Below are positions 1 to 8,903 of a DNA stretch of 64,000 bases, in pieces. The first letter of the stretch is position 1. Each line of letters opens with the position of its first letter. The notes beneath the pieces were generated by a model. It was not told the origin of the DNA, made no database searches, and saw only the letters and a list, made by a program, of their open reading frames with translations. The translations under genes were made by a program, and so were the position numbers. Source of the DNA: Ravibacter sp964559125 (GTDB lineage Bacteria; Bacteroidota; Bacteroidia; Cytophagales; Spirosomataceae); contig CAZLGW010000006.1 in assembly GCA_964559125.1 (NCBI GenBank), positions 62,001-126,000 of the forward strand, read 5' to 3'.

Positions 1-65
1 ATGCAGTAGCCAGAAGACCACGTTTTATAAAATTCATCATAGCTGTTTACACCAGGTGTCTTTTG

Positions 66-1541
66 TTAAAAAGAAATACGGTCACGTGCGGTGAGATGTC
101 TGCCGAGCTTTTCGCTTAATTCAGAGACAAGTGCTTTCGAAGCCGGTAGTTCCGCAATGTTGTTATTTTCACCGGGATCTGTCCTGAGATCGAAAAGCAC
201 ACTTGCATTTACCTTTTTGTCACGGTCATAGAACTCGGTGTAAGTGTGGGTTTGGGTCACAATCGTTTCCCCCTCCCGGGGTGCTCTGCAGAAAACGGCG
301 TCTTTACCCTGGGCTGCGGGATTGTTCAGAACAGGGACGAAGCTACTACCCTGGATGTGAAACGGCTTTGATATTCCCGCAAGCTCGCACAAGGTCGGGA
401 AAATATCTACCGATTCCACTAGTTGGGAAGACCTGACGTTTTCGCCTTTTCCGGGTACTTTCAGGATAAGCGGGATTTGTAAGGAAGTGGTGAAACTCTT
501 GTTCTTGCTCCATAGGCCGTGTTCCCCAAACTCCTGGCCCTGATCTCCCCAGAGAATTACGATGGTGTTCTCCAGCATACCAAAGTACTCCAGCGCATTC
601 AGGATCTTCCCTACCTGGCTATCGATATAGCTTACGCAGGCATAAAAACCATGCAGAAGCGTTCTGGCCAGACTATCCGGAAGCGGGCCGGTTTCGGGAA
701 TCCCGAGATGAGCCCTGATCCCTCCCTGATCAAGCCTCATCGGGTCCGGTACATTTTTCGGTAGGTGGAGGTTCCCGGGCAATGCGATCCTGTCCGGGTC
801 GTACAGCTCCCAATATTTGTTGGGGGCATTAAACGGCCAATGCGGTTTGTAGAATCCGACTGAGAGGAAGAAGGGCTGCACGGGGTTTCGGCAAAGTTCC
901 TGCAGTTTTTCGATTGTCTTATCGGCGGTCTTACCGTCCATATAAGCTGCATCTTCTACCTCCGGCCGTTCGAAAGCAAATCCTTGTCGGGGCAGATGAC
1001 TGCTGGTTCTCGGCCTCGTATCCGACCTTCTGTCGAGATTGCGCGCTTCAAAGGCCTGGTAACCGGATTTAGAAAGATATTCCCATGCGATCATTTCCGT
1101 CGAAGCAATCACCGGTCTCCATACTTCATCCCAGCTCCCTTTTCCGTCATCCAGGTTATTGTAAACTTTCCCCAATGAAATCGTCTTATAATGATTATTC
1201 CGGAAATGCATCGGCAAGCTGACTACTCCCGGAACATCTTCATCCAAAGCACAATTCCAGCCGTTGAAACGAGACCGGCTGGGGTAAAGACCGGACAGGA
1301 CTGAAGCTCTGGAAGGACCGCAGGTCGGATAGTTGGTATAAGCCCGCGTAAACAGCTGTCCCATTTTTGCCAGCCGGTCAATGTGGGGGGTTACCATATG
1401 TGCTTTTCCATAGCATCCCAGTTCCGGTCTCAGGTCGTCTACCATGATGAACAGAATATTGGGTTTCTGAAGATTTTGCCCGCTCATATGGGTTACACTG
1501 AACACTGCAATTAAAAGGGTGATTTTTAAGTTTTTATTCAT
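66..1541 (-). CDS. Secreted sulfatase, iduronate-2-sulfatase-like
   Basis: Family S1 sulfatase, expected to hydrolyse sulfate esters on a glycan in the periplasm. The start used is ATG at 1541, which places a signal peptide (MNKNLKITLLIAVFSVTHMSG) at the N-terminus; the longer reading to 1607 has none. The metal-binding VDDLRPELGCYG segment is near residues 34-45. The active-site motif TCGPSR carries Cys74, the residue converted to formylglycine in Cys-type sulfatases, and GDQGQEFGEHGLWSK fits the later metal-binding region. At about 491 aa it is full length. The wording of the VDDLRPELGCYG block is typical of the iduronate-2-sulfatase group, but the substrate is inferred. It is the last gene of a SusC-SusD-sulfatase operon, 59 bp after SusD. 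Confidence 0.9.
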   Translation of the reverse strand: MNKNLKITLLIAVFSVTHMSGQNLQKPNILFIMVDDLRPELGCYGKAHMVTPHIDRLAKMGQLFTRAYTNYPTCGPSRASVLSGLYPSRSRFNGWNCALDEDVPGVVSLPMHFRNNHYKTISLGKVYNNLDDGKGSWDEVWRPVIASTEMIAWEYLSKSGYQAFEARNLDRRSDTRPRTSSHLPRQGFAFERPEVEDAAYMDGKTADKTIEKLQELCRNPVQPFFLSVGFYKPHWPFNAPNKYWELYDPDRIALPGNLHLPKNVPDPMRLDQGGIRAHLGIPETGPLPDSLARTLLHGFYACVSYIDSQVGKILNALEYFGMLENTIVILWGDQGQEFGEHGLWSKNKSFTTSLQIPLILKVPGKGENVRSSQLVESVDIFPTLCELAGISKPFHIQGSSFVPVLNNPAAQGKDAVFCRAPREGETIVTQTHTYTEFYDRDKKVNASVLFDLRTDPGENNNIAELPASKALVSELSEKLGRHLTARDRISF

Positions 1542-1600
1542 ACCGGATATGGGGTTTTGTGAGCAAAGGCTAAAAATAGTCTTAAACCTGTATCCGAAGT

Positions 1601-3304
1601 CTACCATCCCGGATTTTGTACGAGATTGGGGTTCAGTGTAAGTTCCTCATTGGGAATCGGGTCGAGGTAATCTTTGTTTTCCCTGAACTGGTAGCCGGCC
1701 GGCAAGCGGTTCTGAAAATAATCGATAAGCCCGTTTTCGTCCAGGGGCGGATTATAAGCCGGGAACTCACTTTTGTTAAAGGGATATCCCTTTGGACGGC
1801 TGTCCTTAAAAAGCTTGTGAGCGGCCCACCTCCTGTAATCCGAGGCCCTGTGCGTTTCCAGTGCAAGCTCCACACGACGTTCCCTCCGGATTTCGTACAA
1901 CGCATCCGGAATGGTATATCCGTAATCCACCCTGTTCGGATCCAGCGCCTGGGAGTTAATCTTAAAATCAGGCATACCGGCGCGCTCCCGCAGACGGTTG
2001 AGCTCCGTATAGGCCACTGTCTGGTTCTGCTCGTAAAGCGCTTCTGCATAATTCAGGAGCACTTCGCCGAAACGGAAAAGGATATAACCCGTTTCACTGT
2101 TTCCTCCACCTCCTTTCCCCGCTCCGGGCGACTTTGGGTTAGAGAATTTTTTGACCTCGAACCCTGTCGGATTCAGCATTACCTCCACGAGGTCTATTCC
2201 CGGCTTTTTGAAGGTTAGGCCGGACGATGCCACCTCCAGGTCGCCCGGGATCCAAACCGTATGACGAAGGCGTGGGTCTGCATCCTCGGCAACTCGTATC
2301 AGGAAATCATTGCCCTTTGCCGTGGATGCCAGCTTCAGGTAATCATACGGCTCCCCGTCTATACCCAGGTAAGACGATACGAGGTCCCAGGTAACACCCA
2401 TTTCCACCGTAGCATAGGTCGTGACATACTGCACATCGTTATTCACGCCGTCCGAAATGTTGTAGGCCCGGTAAAGGAGCACTTCGTCTGCATTGTTCAT
2501 ATTGTCCAGGCCGAACAGATCATAATAACTGGCATGGAGCCCTACTTTGTAGCTGCCGTTGATTAGCTTCGAGGCTGCATCTGCGCTGGCTTGAAAATAT
2601 TTTTTCGGGTCGGCGCCGGCGGTGCTAAAGGGTGTATTTGCATGGTACTTCTGCCAGGTACCTTCAAACAGGGCTACTCTCGATTTGAAGGCCAGCGCCA
2701 CTTCCTTGCTGAGCCTGGTATTGCCGGCTACCGTGCGCAGGTTGAGGTGCTCAAAGGCGTGGTCCAGGTCTGCAAGTATGGAGTCCACTACCACTGTGCG
2801 CGGGTCTCTCGGCCGTTGCAGCTCTTCCTCGTTAAAAGGGAAGAGTTGTGTGTTGAGCCAGGGGACATCGCCGTATCGCTTTACGAGATCGAAGTAATAC
2901 CAGGCCCGGAAGAAATAGGCTTCGCCCAGGTACTGTTTGTAGGTGTTGTAGGGATCAACACATTTTTTGTAATTGTCCATGAAGATATTCACGCTCCGGA
3001 TCCGTGACCAGTCGTTGGTCCAGCGCCCAGTTGCCATGCCCCTTTCCCCGTTCAGCACCGTATTAGGGGTTCCGAGTATGAGATTGTCCGAGTTGGACTC
3101 CTCACGGGGCATCCCGCTGTACCATAATCCATGTGTTGGAAAGTTCTCGTAGTGCTGCAGCACATAATTCTCCAGATCTTTGGAGGTTTTCCAGTAGTAT
3201 TCCACCCCGATACGGTCCAGGGGAGGGCGATCCAGGAATTTGGCGTCGCAGGCTGCCAGGAGCAGGAAAGGAAGAAAGTATATCTTTATTAATAGCCGGT
3301 TCAT
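1601..3304 (-). CDS. SusD/RagB-family glycan-binding lipoprotein
   Basis: Surface lipoprotein that caps a SusC transporter and binds its oligosaccharide ligand. The start is ATG at 3304, giving a lipoprotein signal peptide ending LLLAAC with the lipidated Cys near residue 19; the in-frame extension to 3388 encodes no signal. The N-terminus after the Cys (FLDRPPLDRIGVEYYWKT) and the TPR-like helices containing YLGEAYFFRAWYYFDLVKRYGDVP are standard SusD signatures. The C-terminal RRERRVELALETHR block is also typical. About 567 aa. It starts 11 bp after the SusC stop and precedes a sulfatase, so it is likely co-transcribed with both. Confidence 0.95.
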   Translation of the reverse strand: MNRLLIKIYFLPFLLLAACDAKFLDRPPLDRIGVEYYWKTSKDLENYVLQHYENFPTHGLWYSGMPREESNSDNLILGTPNTVLNGERGMATGRWTNDWSRIRSVNIFMDNYKKCVDPYNTYKQYLGEAYFFRAWYYFDLVKRYGDVPWLNTQLFPFNEEELQRPRDPRTVVVDSILADLDHAFEHLNLRTVAGNTRLSKEVALAFKSRVALFEGTWQKYHANTPFSTAGADPKKYFQASADAASKLINGSYKVGLHASYYDLFGLDNMNNADEVLLYRAYNISDGVNNDVQYVTTYATVEMGVTWDLVSSYLGIDGEPYDYLKLASTAKGNDFLIRVAEDADPRLRHTVWIPGDLEVASSGLTFKKPGIDLVEVMLNPTGFEVKKFSNPKSPGAGKGGGGNSETGYILFRFGEVLLNYAEALYEQNQTVAYTELNRLRERAGMPDFKINSQALDPNRVDYGYTIPDALYEIRRERRVELALETHRASDYRRWAAHKLFKDSRPKGYPFNKSEFPAYNPPLDENGLIDYFQNRLPAGYQFRENKDYLDPIPNEELTLNPNLVQNPGW

Positions 3305-3315
3305 TGGGTCTGGAT

Positions 3316-6300
3316 TTAAAAGGTCGATAAGATACCAAAGGACAGCATCCTGTCCGCGCCATACGTATTCCCGATGCCATCGCCCCAACCTATCAGGGCA
3401 ATCGGATCTATACCATTCAGTAACTTCGTGTTTGTGAACAGGTTCTCTCCCGATACATAGAGCCTCAGCTTCTGGAGCTTCAGCTTGTCGAGCATTCCTG
3501 AGGGAAGCGAATACCCCAGCTGCAAGTTCTGGATTCTCCAGTAGGCTGCGCTGAGCAGGTAACGGGAGGAGGTTTGCCTGTTTTTCGTATTCTGGTTGCT
3601 GTTCAGGTATTGTTTCGGGAAATAGCTGTCGAGATTGATATTGGCTTCGCCTTCATACAGGCCGCTGGTTTCCGTACCCGGTTTGTCCCTGAAATAGTCA
3701 AGGTGTTTAGGGGTCATGGCGGTAAATAGCCAGGCGTCTACCCCCCAGAAGCGGATGTTGCGAGGCCCGTCAGGAACAAACAGGTCGCGTTTGGCAGTAC
3801 CTTTTACCAGAAAAGAAAAGTCAAAGCCTTTCCAGTCCAGGCCACCGCTGAACCCATACTGGTAGCGCGGGGAGGAATTACCGATGATCGACAGATCGCC
3901 CGGATCTGACAGGGATCGGGCTCCCATATTTATCCTGCCGTCGCCGTTGATATCCAGGTATTTTACATCGCCCGGATTCCAGGTTGAATTAATAAAGGAC
4001 ATGTTGACCTTGCTGAGGTATTCAGTTACTTCTTCCCTTGTCCTGAAAAGGTCGTGCGCGGTGTAGCCCCAGATTTCGCCAACCTCTTTACCTTCATACC
4101 AGTCGGTGATCAGCCCGGTAGGATTCAGATATTTGGTCACTACCGTTTTGACGTCATACAGGTTGATATTTACAAAATATCGCGGTCCGTTCAGACCGAT
4201 GCGGTCATTCCAGCGGAGTATGCTTTCAAAGCCCCTTGACCTGAGAGAGGCGTTGTTGGCTTTTGGTACGGAGGAACCGAGTATCCCCGGCATGGGTTCG
4301 GACGGGCCGATCATATTGCGGGTGGTACGGTCATAAATATCCAGATCGAACAGGAGTCTCCTATTCAGAAAGGTAAGATTAAAGCCGAGGTTTCTGGTCG
4401 TGGAAGTTTCCCAGGTGAGTTGAGGGCTTACCAGGCTGGGTGTTCCTGTGAAGCCCACACGGCGGGTATTCCCGTATTGGAATATCCAGTTCAGCTTTTC
4501 GTTTTTCAAAGGGATCAGGGCAAGATCCATATAAGGGTTGACCTGCTGGTTGCCGAGTTGCCCCCAGGAGGCTCTTATCTTAAAGGTATTGACGTAGGGT
4601 TCGACAGCTTTCCAGAATTTTTCCCTATCTACATTCCATCCGGCGGAAAAGGAAGGGAAGAACCCCCATCGGTTGCCCGGCAGGAATTTGGAGGTGCCGT
4701 CATAGCGTGCATTGGCCTCAAACAGGTACTTCTGATCAAAATTGTAGGTCAAACGACCGAAATATCCCCTGGTGGCCCAGTGCGCCATGGATTCGCTGGC
4801 GGTAATATCTCCGTTCGAGGTCTCCAGCGACGGGACACCGCTCACAATCAGGTTGGTTCTTGTTGCCTCAAGCACGTGTATTTTGTCGAGTTCATACTGC
4901 GTACCTGCCAGGACGGAAAGTTGATGTTTCCGCCATTGCAGGTCATAGGAAGTAAAGAGGTTGGCAGCCCAGTAAGTATTGCCGGATATGCTTTGTTCAA
5001 TGCCGCTGGGAAGGGAGCCGGCAAATTCGGATCTGCTGCCGTCGGTCATTACTTCATACACAATGGTATTCACGTTAGACCGGTCGATACCGGCAGATTT
5101 ATGAGCGAAATCCGCATTGATTTTCCAGCCCGGCAAAGGCCGGAGCTCAGTGGCCAGCGTATGCCAGCTTTCGGTAGTTTCCCACTTGTCGGTGCCTCCG
5201 TTTTCAATCATCGGGATTTTTGACTGAATACTATAATTGCCGAATCCGTCGTATTTGGATTGGGTAGGTGCAGTTCGTGGGATTTGCCGGAACATCTGTT
5301 GGTATCCCAAATCGTTGTCATCGATTGAATTGAAACGCTCGCGCGGGCTTTTCATCAGGCGTGATTCGTACCGGACGTCCCACCATTTGGTAAGCGAGGC
5401 GTTCACCTTGCCGATCAGGTTATAGCGGCTGTAAGTATCGACGCCGTATTTGAGGATCCCGTTTTGGGTGATCAGGCCACCTGAGAGGTAATAGGAGAGC
5501 TTTTCGGATCCTCCCTGCAGCGACAGGTTCTGCTGGGTATTTAAGCTGGATCCGAAGAACTCTTTGTACCAGTCGTAGTTTGCGTGGCTGTCGGCATTAT
5601 GACCGAAGCGGCCGTTGGCCAGGGGCATCGCTTCGTAGTAGGTATATTGATCGCCGACTACCGATTTCAGGTAATCCCAGTCCTGGTTCTTATAGGCGAT
5701 CACCCGCTTGATTGCGGCATCGGAGTAAGGACGGCCCCCACCGTTGTCTCCCATTTCGTTCATCACTTTTGCAAACGTGTAGGAATCCAGCATTTCCGGG
5801 AGGCGTTGCGCAGAGCTCCGCGTCATGCTTCCGGTATAGGTTACCGTCATCCGTTGATTTTTCTTTCCGCTTTTGGTAGTGATAAGGATGACGCCGTAAG
5901 GCGCCCTTGCCCCGTAGATGGCAGAGGCCGCAGCGTCTTTCAGTATGGAAATGGATTCGATGTCGTTCGGGTTCAGCCGGTCCATATCACCCGGGAATCC
6001 GTCTATCAGTACGAAAGGCCCTCCCCCGTTAAGAGACCCCATTCCCCGGATATTGATATTCATGGAAGCGCCGGGTTCAAACCCGTCGCTTCCAACTGAA
6101 AAATTGAGACCTGGAGACTGCCCCTGCAATATCTGTGAAACCGTCGATGCCTGCCTGTTCCCTATCTGTTCATTGGAAATCACATCCACTGCTCCCGTCA
6201 AATTCACTTTTTTCTGTACGCCATAACCCACCACCACAACTTCCTCCAGGCTCTTCTCATCTACTCTCAAAGACACCTCCAGGTTTGTCCTATTCCCCAC

Positions 6301-6957
6301 AACCGCTTCCTCACTCACGTACCCCACAAACGAAAACACCAGAACCGAATTTTCATCGGGTACTTCTATTGAAAATCTCCCATCGGCATCGGTAACCATT
6401 CCCCGTTGAGTACCCTTCAGCAGAATATTCACACCCGGCAGGGGTTCGCCCTTTTCATCGGTTACCTTCCCTGAAATTTTTCTTTCTGCTTTTAAGGCCG
6501 TCGGTGAGGATAAACCCTCGCGGCTTTCGGATATCTGCTGAGGCGATGCATTCAATAATAATACTTCCGACACCACCTCCGGCGCTTTCCCCGGAGAAAG
6601 ATCGGTCGACAAAATGATGTAATTATTCTTTTTCTTCTTGTAGCGAAGCCCCAACGGCTCGAGTAACGCCTTCAGGGTGGCTTCAAGCGAGGTATGAGAT
6701 TTTAATACATCGGGAGAAACAGAATAATTCTGGAGGTTCTTTTCCTCGAAGAGAATATTAACCTTGTACTGTATTTTCAATTTTGTCAGCGCTTCCGCGA
6801 TACTCAGGGGAGAAGACTGCTGTACGGACGGCTGGGAAACCCTGTCCGTTTGTGCCAGTAACTGGGCGGATACCGGCGATTGCGCCAGCAGCAGAAGGCT
6901 CAAAACAGGTTTCAACCATTTTTGCCCCCGGCAGATGCTTGGGAAAATGCATATCAT
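3316..6957 (-). CDS. SusC/RagA TonB-linked outer-membrane transporter with STN domain
   Basis: TonB-dependent beta-barrel that imports glycan fragments with the SusD encoded downstream. Order: signal peptide (about 1-32), an STN secretin/TonB short N-terminal domain (about 50-115), a CarboxypepD_reg-like domain beginning ISGKVTDEKGEPLPGV (about 160-235), the SusC hallmark EEVVVVGYGVQKK, a plug with INIRGMGSLNGGGPFVLIDG, then the barrel. 1213 aa is normal for the family. The STN domain is the part that signals to a FecR anti-sigma factor, which agrees with the FecR/sigma pair upstream at 8904-10557. A candidate ECF promoter lies 65 bp upstream of the start. Confidence 0.96.
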   Translation of the reverse strand: MICIFPSICRGQKWLKPVLSLLLLAQSPVSAQLLAQTDRVSQPSVQQSSPLSIAEALTKLKIQYKVNILFEEKNLQNYSVSPDVLKSHTSLEATLKALLEPLGLRYKKKKNNYIILSTDLSPGKAPEVVSEVLLLNASPQQISESREGLSSPTALKAERKISGKVTDEKGEPLPGVNILLKGTQRGMVTDADGRFSIEVPDENSVLVFSFVGYVSEEAVVGNRTNLEVSLRVDEKSLEEVVVVGYGVQKKVNLTGAVDVISNEQIGNRQASTVSQILQGQSPGLNFSVGSDGFEPGASMNINIRGMGSLNGGGPFVLIDGFPGDMDRLNPNDIESISILKDAAASAIYGARAPYGVILITTKSGKKNQRMTVTYTGSMTRSSAQRLPEMLDSYTFAKVMNEMGDNGGGRPYSDAAIKRVIAYKNQDWDYLKSVVGDQYTYYEAMPLANGRFGHNADSHANYDWYKEFFGSSLNTQQNLSLQGGSEKLSYYLSGGLITQNGILKYGVDTYSRYNLIGKVNASLTKWWDVRYESRLMKSPRERFNSIDDNDLGYQQMFRQIPRTAPTQSKYDGFGNYSIQSKIPMIENGGTDKWETTESWHTLATELRPLPGWKINADFAHKSAGIDRSNVNTIVYEVMTDGSRSEFAGSLPSGIEQSISGNTYWAANLFTSYDLQWRKHQLSVLAGTQYELDKIHVLEATRTNLIVSGVPSLETSNGDITASESMAHWATRGYFGRLTYNFDQKYLFEANARYDGTSKFLPGNRWGFFPSFSAGWNVDREKFWKAVEPYVNTFKIRASWGQLGNQQVNPYMDLALIPLKNEKLNWIFQYGNTRRVGFTGTPSLVSPQLTWETSTTRNLGFNLTFLNRRLLFDLDIYDRTTRNMIGPSEPMPGILGSSVPKANNASLRSRGFESILRWNDRIGLNGPRYFVNINLYDVKTVVTKYLNPTGLITDWYEGKEVGEIWGYTAHDLFRTREEVTEYLSKVNMSFINSTWNPGDVKYLDINGDGRINMGARSLSDPGDLSIIGNSSPRYQYGFSGGLDWKGFDFSFLVKGTAKRDLFVPDGPRNIRFWGVDAWLFTAMTPKHLDYFRDKPGTETSGLYEGEANINLDSYFPKQYLNSNQNTKNRQTSSRYLLSAAYWRIQNLQLGYSLPSGMLDKLKLQKLRLYVSGENLFTNTKLLNGIDPIALIGWGDGIGNTYGADRMLSFGILSTF

Positions 6958-7022
6958 TAGTAAACAGGTTAAAAGTTAGACAAAGGATATTCGGCGGTAA
7001 TCGAGACGTCTTTGCCTATTAC

Positions 7023-7049
7023 AGATACAAAAAGGAAGAGTTACCCTAA
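7023..7049 (-). promoter_or_regulatory. Candidate ECF-sigma promoter of the SusC operon
   Basis: Reading the minus strand, the site is TTAGGGTA, six variable bases, then CCTTTTTGTATCT. The same bipartite sequence with an unrelated 6-bp middle occurs at 10584-10610 before the sigma gene. Conservation of two blocks around a free spacer is what a -35/-10 pair looks like. That it is recognised by the sigma factor at 9931-10557 is inferred from position. Confidence 0.6.
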
Positions 7050-7079
7050 CGGTTTTATCTTTTTTTAATGGAGTACCTC

Positions 7080-7111
7080 GTTAAACTTTGCTTTAACCTT
7101 TTGATTTTCAG
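7080..7111. repeat. 32-nt leader repeat, copy 1
   Basis: Matches 8854-8885 at 27 of 32 positions; the first 15 bases (gttaaactttgcttt) are identical. This copy lies 122 bp upstream of the SusC start. The second copy lies 12 bp upstream of the sulfatase start. Function unknown; it may be a duplicated leader left from local rearrangement. Confidence 0.6.
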
Positions 7112-7317
7112 CAAAATAAGCAGAAAATAGCTCTGCAAAAATCACAACAAACCCTTGACAATCAGCACCTTAATGGCAAAAGTTCTCGCCCGGCAGGCCC
7201 TGGTCAAAAACGCTCTCCTTCGGTGGAGATTCGGAAAACTTCCTGGTTATTATACCCGATTGCGCGATAGGTCTGATCATCGGTAAGGATGAGAGGCCGC
7301 TATTTTTGACATCGCGA

Positions 7318-8841
7318 TTATTTGCTCAGTTCCGGCGGCTCGCAGTAGGCCACAAATTTTTGCTCCAGGCTCCAGGATTCCGGTAGCTTGCCGGCGAGCG
7401 GGTGAGTGCTTTCAAAGACATCCAGCAGTTTTTTCTGCAATTCGGTCATTATCTTTCGATAAGCCGGGTTCCCGGACTGGTCGGTGGTTTCCCCGGGGTC
7501 ACGTACGAGATCATACAGTTGGTGCGTAATGCCTGGAGGGCCGAAACCGGTTGCATATCCCATTGAGAGGTCCTCTTTTCCTGTAGAAAATACGTATTTA
7601 TACTCCTTAGTCCTGATCATCACCTTGTTGTCGGGCAAAAATTCCGAGAAGACGTAGTCCCTGTGTTTGTCAGTTTTCCCGAGTAAAAGGGGATACAGGC
7701 TTTTTCCATGTATGTCGGCCAGAGGCTTTTCCCCCAGGGCCTCTACGATAGTGGGGAACAGGTCGACGAATTCTGTCAAAGCCGGTTCTACCTTCCCGTT
7801 TTGAAAAGCCTTTCCCCCCCGGACAATCAGCGGGGCCTTTACGGCTTCTTCCCACATCATGTGCTTTTCAAATCGTTTGTGATCATTTAATAAATAACCG
7901 TGATCCCCTATATAGATCACCAGGGTATTTTCACTTAAATCCGCCTTGTCGAGGGCATCCAAAACGAGGCCTACATTTTTATCCAGGTATTCCACCGAGG
8001 TATAATAAGCAGAAATGATCCCCTTCTTTTCTTCGTCAGTCAGGTCTTTAAAAACAGCGGGTATCCATCGATCATCCTCCGGGCTGCCGGTTGGTAGCGG
8101 CATCTTTTCAGGATCGTATTTATTGGCATATTCGATCGGGAAATTAAAGGGAGAATGGGGTTCTTCGAAGCCGAGCCACAGGCAGAACGGGGCATTCTGG
8201 TTGGCGTTGATAAATTCCACCGCTTTTTTGGCATAAAATGTCCCCGGCTCGTCTTCGTCATAGTAGGCCGAAGGCAGGGCCTCTGCATTGAGCCAGATAT
8301 TGGCGGGGTCTGTGAAAGGCTTCCATTTCGGTCGCGATCGTACCGATTCCGGCGCGATCCTGGGCGGATGCGCTTTTATACGCTCCATGTAGTCTTTCCT
8401 TTGAATTTTCAGTTCAAACCCATGGTTAGATTCCCCGTTGAAGTGGTTTTTCCCGATAATAGCGGATTTATAGCCCAAAGGCGTCAGGTAATCCGCGATC
8501 GAAACCTGCTCTTCGGGAAACGGGGTGGCCAGTAGGGATACCCCGGAAGCATGCGGGTATTTGCCCGTAATGATCGACTGTCTCGACGGGGAGCATACCG
8601 GCGAATTGACATAGGCATGGCTGAACAATACGCCTTGCTCCGCCATTTTATCGAGGTTCGGCGTCCTTATGATTTTGTTGCCGTAAGCCCCAAGGACTTT
8701 CGTGCTATGGTCATCTCCTATAATGAAGACCACATTGCGGAAGCCGGTATTTCCGGGCCGCTCCTCTTTTTTTTGCACCGATGAATTGCCGTAGGAAGCG
8801 GCGGCCAAAGTTATAAAGAGAATTGGGATGTGGATTTTCAT
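7318..8841 (-). CDS. Secreted sulfatase (Cys-type, family S1)
   Basis: Second S1 sulfatase of the locus, predicted to desulfate the imported or surface-bound glycan. The start is ATG at 8841 (MKIHIPILFITLAAASYG, an export signal); the two-codon extension begins with TTG and is not preferred. Metal-binding residues sit in VVFIIGDDHSTKVLGAYG (about 37-54). The formylglycine motif is VCSPSRQS with Cys83. GDHGYLLNDHKRFEKH matches the later Asp/His/Lys region. About 507 aa, full length. It differs clearly from the sulfatase at 66-1541 (CSPSR against CGPSR neighbourhoods), so the two probably cut different sulfate positions. It lies between FecR and SusC. Confidence 0.92.
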   Translation of the reverse strand: MKIHIPILFITLAAASYGNSSVQKKEERPGNTGFRNVVFIIGDDHSTKVLGAYGNKIIRTPNLDKMAEQGVLFSHAYVNSPVCSPSRQSIITGKYPHASGVSLLATPFPEEQVSIADYLTPLGYKSAIIGKNHFNGESNHGFELKIQRKDYMERIKAHPPRIAPESVRSRPKWKPFTDPANIWLNAEALPSAYYDEDEPGTFYAKKAVEFINANQNAPFCLWLGFEEPHSPFNFPIEYANKYDPEKMPLPTGSPEDDRWIPAVFKDLTDEEKKGIISAYYTSVEYLDKNVGLVLDALDKADLSENTLVIYIGDHGYLLNDHKRFEKHMMWEEAVKAPLIVRGGKAFQNGKVEPALTEFVDLFPTIVEALGEKPLADIHGKSLYPLLLGKTDKHRDYVFSEFLPDNKVMIRTKEYKYVFSTGKEDLSMGYATGFGPPGITHQLYDLVRDPGETTDQSGNPAYRKIMTELQKKLLDVFESTHPLAGKLPESWSLEQKFVAYCEPPELSK

Positions 8842-8853
8842 ACTCAATAGTTT

Positions 8854-8885
8854 GTTAAACTTTGCTTTGGTCTTTTGGATTTCAG
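8854..8885. repeat. 32-nt leader repeat, copy 2
   Basis: Second copy of the element at 7080-7111, 27 of 32 bases identical. It occupies the 62-bp gap between the FecR stop and the sulfatase start, so it is part of the sulfatase leader. Confidence 0.6.
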
Positions 8886-8903
8886 TAATTTCCGGCCGTC
8901 TAT

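Larger units (their letters stand above)
6958..7317. other. 360-bp intergenic leader between sulfatase and SusC
   Basis: No credible gene is seen here. The stretch contains the candidate ECF promoter (7023-7049) and one copy of a 32-nt repeat (7080-7111), both described separately. The rest looks like untranslated leader of the SusC operon and the trailer of the upstream sulfatase gene. Confidence 0.6.
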
